Made by a program: the position numbers and the translations under genes. A stretch of 64,000 bases of DNA from Paratinospora sagittata (taxonomy: Eukaryota; Streptophyta; Magnoliopsida; Ranunculales; Menispermaceae). Below are positions 56,339 to 64,000 of this stretch, in pieces (position 1 is the stretch's first letter; each line of letters starts with the position of its first letter). The stretch covers positions 6,151,001 through 6,215,000 of the forward strand of contig CM069601.1 in the NCBI GenBank assembly GCA_035771175.1. Direction: 5' to 3'. The notes beneath the pieces were generated by a model. The model had not been told where the DNA came from and ran no database searches. It saw nothing but the letters and a program-made list of their open reading frames with translations.

Positions 56339-57436
56339 TCAGCTCGATAGGTTCATAACATCTGTTCGGGCAGCTCGGATGTAAGCCTTGAGTGCTCCGC
56401 TCGACGTTTTCTCGAGGTCTCCACCAAAAATGGTTATGATCTCCCTCAGCTGGTCAACTCTTCCCTTCTCTGGCAACCGAGCTCTTCTTTGATCTGATCC
56501 CTTCACGTATTCATGTAGTTGACCTCGGCGGATAAGAGTTTCTATCTCCTCTTTGAAGTCGAAACACTGGTCAGTATTATGACCATGATCCTTGTGATAT
56601 CGATAGTACTTCCTCTTGTCTCGTCGATCAGAAGGAGTGCTCAACTTTCTCGGCCATTTGAGATATTCCTGGTCTTAGATTTCTAGGAAGATCTGCTCTG
56701 CCGAGGTGGTCAAAAGTGTGCATGTTGAATAAACATTATACACGTCCTTGATTTTTTGGTCCTGTCGATCTGAATTGGACCTCTTTCCGCCACGGTTGTC
56801 CTCATTAGCTTCGTCGTCTCTTTTTCTCTTTTGGTCCTTCTTCGAACTGTTGGAGGTTATCCTCTTCTTTTTTTGCTTCAGCCTGATCATCGGCATTAAT
56901 GTACTTCTGAGCTCGTTCTAGGACTTCCTTGTATGTTTGAGTTTTTTTTTTCCAAGGAGTAGTGGAATCGTCTGGGCCTAAGCCTGGCCATCAAGGCTGT
57001 GATAGTTGTTTTGTCATCACAGTCGTCGACGTCAACTCAAGCATCATCAAATCGCTCAAGGTAATCCTCTAGACTCTCTCCTTGCTTTTGTCGAATAGTC
57101 AGCAACCTGTTCACCGATTTTTCCTTTTCTTTCTTGCTGGCGAAGTGCCCGATAAATTGGTGAGCAAGATGACCAAACGAGCAGATCAACCCTGGTTCTA
57201 ACTTCTAATACCACTTCCTAGCTGGTTCACCGAGGTAATTTGAAAGACTTTGCACTTTGTTGCGTCGTCATTTCCTTTGAACTCCATCCAAAACTTGTAG
57301 TTTTCAACGTGCTCTCTTGGGTCGATCTTCCCTTTGTACGTTTTGACGCCTACTATTTTGACATTCTTTGGGAGTGGGGCCGGAAGTACTTCTTGGGTGA
57401 AAGGTGAGGGAAAGTCTTCATACTCCGTATGATATC
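56339..57436 (-). pseudogene. Tat-type gag, missing its amino end
   Basis: Starting at the LTR junction the minus strand reads DFPSPFTQEVLPAPLP, KIVGVKTYKGKIDPREHVEN and DATKCKVFQI. After frameshifts come HQFIGHFASKKEKEKSVNRL, RQKQGESLEDYLERFDDA and the C-terminal KYYRYHKDHGHNTDQCFDFK (zinc-knuckle-like; a Tyr stands where the family has Cys). The usual first about 100 residues are absent because the family B LTR begins at 57437. Confidence 0.83.
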
Positions 57437-58995
57437 TGTCACGAAGCCCCTGACGTAGGCTGACGTCATGACCGGCACAATGTATTATACGTTGTACATA
57501 CCTATATATAGTATACAATACACTGTCAGCCTCAACAGACATTCACACTCATTCCCAAAATACCACAAATCAAATCAAATCAAATATATATATAGATGAT
57601 CATTTCACGCACATTCATTCCATTCATTCCACAAATTAAATTGTCACCTGATAAATATCTATGATCATCTCATTCCATCATCCCAAGCATTATATAATAT
57701 TACCACACAACCCATCTAGGTGATAGTATATCTATAGTATGTGATAATTATACATATCAAAATAACAAACATATAACATATTTCCTCCAAGCATACATAC
57801 ACATACCAGACGAAGGCTCACGTGATTATCACTCACGGATGTTTCCTTTTCCCTTCGACTCAATACCTGAAATATTTGAGGAAATGGAGTGAGCAAACAA
57901 CAGCTCAGTGAATATAGTTCTTGACATGACAATCGCATGCATTTTAGGAAACATGGCATATCAAATCGATTTAAAACATTTCAAAAGCACATATGCACCA
58001 TTCATCAAAATAATACGTGCACACAATATTGCTCATTCATAAATATTTTACCAACTCCCTCCTTCAAGGCAAGAGAACGGGTCTAACCCTTGTATGGCCG
58101 TACAAGGTAGTCACAGCCTCTCATTACCCAATTCACAGTCATTTCAAGGATTGCAATCCTTGTTAGGACAGGCCTACTGACAATGAGGACTCGCAAAACC
58201 TCATCCGGGTCTAATTCCTAACGAAATGACATCATTACAAACTCCAATTGCTAAAATCAGTTTGCATGATCCATAAAACTCAATGCATTATATATAAATA
58301 TAACATGCATACAATCAAACATTTTATATGCGTACAATGTCATACAAGAACCAAATCAAGAAAACTATACTCACAGTGGTTACATGGGGTTTCTAAGCCA
58401 ATATATCCGAGCAACGATAACCGTCCATCGTAATTGTGTCTGCAAGAGCATTTATCCATGCACTTAAGCTCTCAATGTAAACACTGAAATGAACCATAGA
58501 TTATCATGAGAATCACCATTTCAACTCACCAAAACACTATTACTAACACTCAAAGTTTCTAGTTGGTTCAGCAGCTAAGATGGGGTTATTTCACCATGAA
58601 AATACATATAAAAACATATGTCATATCCACAAATCATGTTCTTAACATCAAAACGTCCAAAATTCAGTTCTCTACGATTCTATGATCTCAAACCAGAGTT
58701 TCATTGGATTCTAATTCTATTTTATTCACTGGATATGATCATAGTACTATTTGCGTAACTGTTCACGTCATCACTATTCATTGGAAACATGTAAATTGTA
58801 CTAAAATTGTCAAACGGTCTCCAAAAATCATGTACTTAGCATCGATGGACTCGCAACAGTCCATTCTACTATTCTATAGCCTTAAACTGGAGTTTCATTG
58901 GGAATGGTCTCCAATCTGCACTTTAACTTCCAACAGCCTTAAAAGTTTCAAATGAACACATAAAGTCAATCTAATCACATATTCGGGGTCCTGAC
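57437..58995 (-). repeat. Family B gypsy LTR, minus orientation, cut by element C
   Basis: Begins TGTCACGAAGCCCC on plus (LTR end on minus) and matches 37245-38186 in reverse complement over its first roughly 810 bp. Its end near 58905-58985 matches 39480-39600. The LTR is interrupted at 58996 by another LTR (TGTGACGCCCC). The five bases atatc at 57432-57436 are a candidate target duplication. Internal sequence of this element is not in the window to the left, since gag of the Tat element abuts it. Confidence 0.72.
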
Positions 58996-59420
58996 TGTGA
59001 CGCCCCGAAAATTATTTCATCTAGCCCATAACCCAATTGCATTTTTGCCCAAACTCTATGTGTTGTCTTGATATGTTTGGTGTTTGTTTGATGGTTGTTT
59101 AATGTTTGTATAGTTGTTGCTTGATAATGTATATAAATATGTGTATCATAAATTGTATATGGGTCATGTTAAATTAAAGTATAATGCATATGTTATTATT
59201 TATGCATGGACCCATTAAACCATGAATTGATATGGGTTAGGATTGATTGAATAAAAGGATAAATGAGAATGAAAATTTGGTGTATTAAATGGATTGAACA
59301 TTTAAAATACATTGAAGCATGAGATTGGTTAAAATACATGTGGTTGGTATGGGTAGTATGAGACCAACACATGTGAAGGTTGGTGCATGAAAATGGACAA
59401 GTGTCCCATGCCCACTTCTA

Positions 59421-59620
59421 GAATCCAAGAATGTGCTAGCAAATGAGGTGAGTGGAGGAGAGAATCCAAGAATGTGCTAGCAAATGAGGTGAGTGGATGA
59501 GAGAATCCAAGAATGTGCTAGAAAATGAGGTGAGTGGAGGAGAGAATCCAAGAATGTGCTAGAAAATGAGGTGAGTGGAGGAGGGAATCAAGGAAGTGCT
59601 AGAAAGAGGTGAGTGGAGAG
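59421..59620 (+). repeat. 41-bp tandem repeat inside the LTR
   Basis: Units at 59421, 59462, 59503 and 59544 (exactly 41 bp each) and a shorter, diverged one at 59585. Each begins gaatccaagaatgtgctag and ends gtgagtgga(g/t)gaga. Followed by a purine-rich tract (gaaagaagaagag) to about 59680. Confidence 0.92.
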
Positions 59621-59734
59621 AAAGGAAAGAAGAAGAGAAAGAAAAGAAGAGAAAGGAAAGAAGAAGAGAAGGAAGGAGAGAGTTGCAGGAGGAAGATCCC
59701 TGCGACGTTTCCATCAAAGAGGTGGATCTTTGGA

Positions 59735-60120
59735 ATATACGGTCAGATTGAGCTCAAATTTTATCAGCACGTTCATAGCTTATGGTTCTTCATTCTGGTC
59801 GGTAGAGATCTTGATCAGAGGTTTCGTCTAAGAGATCTAATCTCTCAAACAAAGCTGGTCGGAAAGTCTAGATTTCTCGCACCGTTTCGCTCAAACTTAT
59901 AGATCTCCTAAATCTACCGTTAGATGGCTACCAAATTTGGGTATGTGGTTTAGAACTGCTATTTCTACATTTGAACGGTGGAGATCGTAATTAGAGGTGT
60001 TTTCTAAGATATATAACCTCTCAAACGAAGCTAGTCGGAATTTCTGGGTTTCTCGTGCCATTTCGGTCAAACTTATAGATCTCCTTAATCTACCGTTGGA
60101 TGGATATCAAATTTGGGCAT
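59735..60120 (+). repeat. About 190-bp imperfect tandem duplication inside the LTR
   Basis: Two related units share 'ggt.gagatc.t.at.agaggt', 'taagag/atat..taa.ctctcaaac', 'aagct.gtcgga', 'tttcg.tcaaacttatagatc' and 'ctaccgtt.gatgg'. Weaker echoes continue near 60270-60360 (ccaccgttggattggg, gtacggttgatt). Confidence 0.75.
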
Positions 60121-61227
60121 TTAGTGTATAACAGACATTTATGTATTATGAACGGTGAAGATGTTTATACAATTAGTATTTTGTGTGATATAGCCATTTG
60201 ATTTCGGGTATTTGCAGCAGGAAAGGAGAAACTGTCTGATTAGATACTTGTTCATCAAAGATACATATCGTTTCGGTCCACCGTTGGATTGGGCTGATAT
60301 TTGGACAGAAGGTTTGTTTCTTCACATACTTCAATATGTACGGTTGATTTTGTGATTACGTATTTATGTTGGTAGATTGATACATCTGAACAGAATAATA
60401 CATGTGAAGAATTGGTAGGGTTGCTTGTATTAGATCTAAATTTAGAATATGAACTTAGACCTTTCCAAATAGCTTGCATGTCAACTATGTTGACCTAGTT
60501 GCCATTGTTGATGAACCCATGATGCAAAATCAGTGATATACATGGCTGAACATGGTGACCTAGTGTAAATCGACAATATGGCCTAAGTATGGAAAATTTC
60601 ATATTTTAGGGCTTTTGATGCTTTTGGCCTAGAATCATTGAATTGATGCAACTTATGTTTAATTAAGCATGATTAGGGTTGATTATGCTACTGATTTGGT
60701 GGTTGTGACCATACCATGGGTTAGGCCTACTTGTGATCAAGTGACCCAATTTGGGCATATTTATGCCTAAAGGAATTAAAAATCAGTATTTTTGATTCAT
60801 AGAATGGTTTATGAATGAGAACTATGCATTAGAGGCCTAAGTCATGTGATTTGAGTTGAATGATGGGATTAGATGGGATTTAGGCCTATTGTTTATATGT
60901 GGGTTGATTTAGGGTTGATGTGTAATGTCTACGTGATTGAGCATAGAAATTGATGAATGTTTCAGGATCTTGATTGGGTTGATTCGGTTTGGTGATCGTG
61001 TGTGGTTAAGTACACTCGCGAGGCTTGGTTGTGAGTAGACTTCACTTATGATTATATCATTTATGTCATCGTATCACTTATATATATTGTATGTTGAAAG
61101 CATGAATGTGTTCTAATATTTTAACTGATGCATTGATTGAGAAAACCTTATGACTTTGGTTGGGCCCATCTATCTGGCTAATAGGGGGACTTGACCTTGT
61201 CATAGGAGGGTTTTAAGAAGGAAATGG

Positions 61228-61328
61228 TTGGGGTCAACGGCACGGTGAAATAGACGTGTACTAGTAACCCAAATAAACATGATTGGGATCAACGGTACGG
61301 TGAAATAGACGTGCACTAGTAACCCAAT
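61228..61328 (+). repeat. 55-bp direct duplication inside the LTR
   Basis: Units at 61228-61282 and 61283-61328, both reading ttggg(g/a)tcaacgg followed by acggtgaaatagacgtg and actagtaaccca. Confidence 0.9.
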
Positions 61329-62049
61329 GCATGTGGAATGTGGATCCAAATTGATAAACTTTTACTTGCATCGAACTTATTATAAATGTTTGGTATCTAT
61401 ATGTTATGAGTTTTAATCATGCTACACAATTGACATGCATACATGATATTTATTGATGAGTATTGATAACATATTTGAATTCTATTCACTGGGCACCGTT
61501 GGCTCACCCTCATTTTCCTCTTTCAGGTCCTTCTGTCCCGAATAAGGGCAAAGGGGTAGTTATATCTTGAGGGCCTTGCCTGCGAGAGAATCCCAAAGCC
61601 TCGATGTGAGTTGAGAGGCATTTTGATTGCATTGTGTTTTAAATTATGAAATATTATATTTTGGATTATGTAATTATAATACTTACCACATTGTAGTATG
61701 GGTGAGTTGGGATTTGTTAGATAGACCATGTGGGCATATGACGGTTTTTATTTGTACCCACAATTTTGGACTTTATGTGTATGTCATTTTTAATGGACCG
61801 TAGGGATTATGATTTTATTTATGGTTCATTTTTATGGATTATCTATTGTCTTGGATGATTAATACGGTGGGTGATTTTGTTTAGTACCTTTTGATATTAT
61901 GTCGTTGTTTGAGATAAGGCTCGTAGGGTCTCAACCACCTCACGGGAGTTGAGGAGTGGTCAGAGATGCCTACGCCGGGCGTCCCGCCCCGGCATTCCGC
62001 ATGCCATTCCCTGCGGGGTTGGTGGTCCGGGGCGCGGGGCCGCCACAGT

Positions 62050-62062
62050 TGGTATCAGAGCC
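62050..62062 (+). promoter_or_regulatory. Primer-binding site of element C
   Basis: tggtatcagagcc is complementary to the 3' end of plant initiator methionine tRNA, the usual primer for gypsy and copia reverse transcription. It lies two bases after the LTR end. Confidence 0.92.
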
Positions 62063-62273
62063 TGATTTTACTAGGTTTGGTTTATGTATTGGACTGAGAT
62101 GACTTTGACCTAGGAATTGGGTGAGAGATTTAGGTGAATAAAAAGCTTAAAGGAACTAACTTAAAAGCCTTACTATCATATTTTCTGTGTGTATTATATG
62201 ATATGGGTAGTTATGAGGCTTTGTTAATGTTTTAAATGTGTGATGGTTGCTCGTATTTCTACTTCTCAGTGTC

Positions 62274-63470
62274 ATGAGGAGGAGCGAGAGATTGGGACAG
62301 CCACGCACAGGGCCATCCGATGATGACCAGTTAGGGAGGATGGAGGAGATCATTCAGGCACAGACTTCACAGATACAGGCCTTAGTCCAGCAGGTTGAGG
62401 CTATTGCTCGACAGTCACCTCAAACAATACCTCAGGAGGCGGGCACTAGTGGGGCCGAGGCTAGTGGAGCTGCAGGGGCAGCAGGACCTCAAATGGCTGT
62501 ACCTCAGCCTATGCCTACACCTGCTCCTATTGTTGTGGAGAACCCCACTGATCGGCGAATTAGACTGCTAGAGAAGTTCATGAAGCTAAAGCCTAAGGAA
62601 TTCACTGGTGGGGTTGACTTGAAGAAGGCCGAAGATTGGCTGAAGAATGTCGAGAAGATCAGTCGCTCCTTAGAGCTGGATGAGGAGTCTCAGGTTCTAT
62701 GTGCTGCTCACACACTGGAGAGTGATGCAGAGGACTGGTGGCTTTCAGTGTTGGATACACAGGGGGCAGTGAAGAGCTGGGACACCTTCAAACGGTTGTT
62801 CTTACAGGCTTACGTTCCAGAGACTGAGAGACAAGCTAAACAACTCGAGTTTTTGAATCTCACACAGGGCACCATGTCAGTCAGGGAGTATGAGCTCAGA
62901 TTTAGGCAGCTCGCAGTTTATGCCCCTGGGATAGTTCAGACGCCGAGTGACAAGATTATGAGGTTTTCTTTGAACTTAAGGCCTGCGATCCGACAGGCCT
63001 TGTCTGTGACGAAGATGACTGATTTTACCACAGTGGTCCAGAGGGCCAAACAATATGAGTTGGCTGAGCGGGTTGATGGTATGTCTACACAGACAGCTCC
63101 AGGTCAACAGACTTCACAAGCAGAGTCTGGGGGACAGTTCCAGACTCCGTGGAAGAAGGGAAGATGGGAAAAGAAGAGAAAATTTTTTGGAAGAGCACAG
63201 TTTGATGGTGCTCAGAGTAAGGCATCCCAGGTTCAGACTGGTATGATGGCCTCACCAGTGGTTTCCTCTCCTATCCCGATTCCTATTCAGGCGTCGAGTG
63301 CACCGAGACCCCCATTCCTACTGACTGCTGGCCGAGGCAGAGGCAGAGGCAGTGGCCGAGGAAGTTATGTGACGACATCTCAGACTGGGTCATTTGCGCC
63401 CAGGGCTCCATTCTTATGTTTTCAATGTGGGCAGGCTGGGCATTGGAGGTCCGAGTGTCCAAATTTTTAG
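62274..63470 (+). CDS. Gypsy gag polyprotein, intact frame
   Basis: From the ATG at 62274 (MRRSERLGQPRTGPSDDD) to a TAG at 63468-63470, 398 residues. An upstream in-frame TTG codon is less likely as start. Early residues form a coiled-coil stretch (QIQALVQQVEAIARQ). The retrotransposon gag domain follows: KFMKLKPKEFTGGVDLKKAE, DWLKNVEKIS, ESDAEDWWLSV, SWDTFKRLFLQAYVPETERQ and FLNLTQGTMSVREYELRFRQ. A Gly/Arg-rich spacer (GRGRGRGSGRGSY) precedes the CCHC zinc knuckle CFQCGQAGHWRSEC, where all four ligands are present. It packages the element RNA in virus-like particles in the cytoplasm. Confidence 0.92.
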   Translation: MRRSERLGQPRTGPSDDDQLGRMEEIIQAQTSQIQALVQQVEAIARQSPQTIPQEAGTSGAEASGAAGAAGPQMAVPQPMPTPAPIVVENPTDRRIRLLEKFMKLKPKEFTGGVDLKKAEDWLKNVEKISRSLELDEESQVLCAAHTLESDAEDWWLSVLDTQGAVKSWDTFKRLFLQAYVPETERQAKQLEFLNLTQGTMSVREYELRFRQLAVYAPGIVQTPSDKIMRFSLNLRPAIRQALSVTKMTDFTTVVQRAKQYELAERVDGMSTQTAPGQQTSQAESGGQFQTPWKKGRWEKKRKFFGRAQFDGAQSKASQVQTGMMASPVVSSPIPIPIQASSAPRPPFLLTAGRGRGRGSGRGSYVTTSQTGSFAPRAPFLCFQCGQAGHWRSECPNF

Positions 63471-64000
63471 AGAACTCAGGGATTTGTGCAGCAGTCCAGT
63501 GCCAGAGAGATAGCGAAGGCAGCTACTGAGCCAGACCCGACAGCATCCAGGACTTTGGTGGAAGGTACTCTTATTATTTGTGGTACTTCTATGCATGTAT
63601 TATTTGATGCTGGGTCTACATTATCATTCATATCTGGACGTATGGTAGATAGTTTGCATTTGACTCCCATTAGGGCTAGTACATGGTTAGTGGTGAGTAC
63701 TGTAGTTGGGGAGAGGATCTACCCGAACATGATCTGTAGCCAGTGTGTGGTTCAGATTGATGATGTTGAGATGCCTATTGACTTTCGAGTCCTAGAGTTT
63801 TTAGAGTTTGATGCAATTCTAGGGATGGATTGGCTCGCGGCTTATCATGCAGTTATCGACTATTTCACGAAGAGAATAATTTTTCAGATCCCCGGACACC
63901 CAGTGTTTACACTACAGGGTAGAGCTTCAGACCAGACAGTCACAAGGGGTAGATTTGTGACTGATGGAGATAGGGAGATTTTGGCTGGGTTAGTGCCTGA
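63471..64000 (+). CDS. Gypsy protease, in frame after one UAG, runs off the window
   Basis: The frame stays open from 63471 to the window end (about 176 codons). It contains an aspartic protease: HVLFDAGSTLSFIS (catalytic Asp; D-A-G in place of the more common D-S-G), then YPNMICSQCVVQIDDVEMPI and LEFDAILGMDWLAAYHAVID, the typical gypsy flap and helix region. It is separated from gag only by the TAG at 63468-63470, so it is either made by readthrough or the stop is a single mutation. RT and integrase would follow beyond the window. Confidence 0.88.

Larger units (their letters stand above)
47668..57436 (-). mobile_element. Ty3/gypsy Tat-lineage element with antisense ORF, 5'-truncated
   Basis: In minus orientation: partial gag (57436-56339), protease (56153-55503), RT (to about 54873), RNase H and a second RNase H-like domain (54907 to about 53750), integrase (about 53560-52084), a 97-bp tandem repeat, an ORF on the opposite strand (48727-50907), a polypurine tract and the 3' LTR. 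Dual RNase H and an extra antisense ORF near the 3' end are features of Tat-clade elements (Retand/Grande-like). The 5' LTR and the start of gag are missing because another LTR begins at 57437. Higher GC and GAGCTCGG-rich text set it off from its surroundings. Confidence 0.85.
58996..62047 (+). repeat. 3.05 kb LTR of gypsy element C
   Basis: TG...CA ends, with the primer-binding site immediately after. Its contents are a 41-bp array (59421-59620), a longer imperfect tandem repeat of about 190 bp (about 59740-60115) and a 55-bp pair (61228-61328). No long conserved frame. The right end is GC-rich (61970-62047). Confidence 0.87.
58996..64000 (+). mobile_element. Ty3/gypsy element C with 3.05 kb LTR, continues past the window
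   Basis: LTR 58996-62047 begins TGTGACGCCCCGAAAATT and ends gccgccaca. It is followed by gt and a perfect initiator Met tRNA-type primer-binding site (tggtatcagagcc, from 62050). Gag (62274-63470) and protease (after 63471) follow in the same frame with one stop codon. It is inserted into the family B LTR; ctgac (58991-58995) is the candidate target duplication. Good preservation suggests it is the youngest of the nested set. Confidence 0.9.

Noticed and set aside
1..64000. CRISPR arrays, bacterial operons, plasmid or phage genes
   Set aside because: All tandem repeats lack CRISPR-like spacing and spacer diversity, and the intron, tRNA and retrotransposon content is that of a plant nucleus.

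Overview
The window is nuclear DNA from a flowering plant, probably a eudicot. It is AT-rich, has GT-AG introns, a nuclear tRNA-Arg gene, three plant gene families and many plant retrotransposons. The species cannot be named from the sequence alone.

Left part (1-33 kb) is the genic part. After about 3.2 kb of repeat-rich DNA comes a minus-strand gene for a two-domain Agenet/ENT (plant Tudor-like) protein (4513-7116, 5' UTR exon near 7920-8000). A tRNA-Arg(TCT) gene follows at 8521-8593. A minus-strand gene for a probably plastid CPBP/CAAX-type membrane protease has four coding exons between 9884 and 16510. It shares a short head-to-head promoter with a plus-strand gene (16992-32370) for a 135-residue protein with repeated CX3C spacing. 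That gene has five coding exons and a 12.3 kb second intron. The intron holds a structurally complete Ty1/copia element in antisense (22024-26507, target duplication AACAA), decayed LINE 3' ends and a MITE-like repeat. The introns of the protease gene also hold a LINE and a MITE.

Middle part (33-47.6 kb) has no intact gene that I recognise. It holds LINE remnants, two oppositely oriented pieces of one Ty3/gypsy LTR family, a decayed Ty1/copia element (40305-45311) and a weak coding relic around 36.5-37.1 kb.

Right part (47.7-64 kb) is a nested Ty3/gypsy cluster. A minus-strand Tat-type element (47668-57436) carries gag, protease, RT, two RNase H regions and integrase. Downstream of these are a 97-bp tandem repeat and an extra ORF on the opposite strand. 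Its integrase is split by a 505-bp near-perfect inverted repeat with a precise ATAAG duplication. Its gag is cut by the LTR of a second family (57437-58995). That LTR is in turn cut by a third gypsy element (58996 to beyond the window end) with a 3.05 kb LTR and an almost intact gag-protease region.

Only the three protein genes and the tRNA look like functional host genes. The strongest unusual observations are the integrase-splitting hairpin element, the antisense ORF of the Tat element, and the small CX3C gene spanning a retrotransposon-filled intron.
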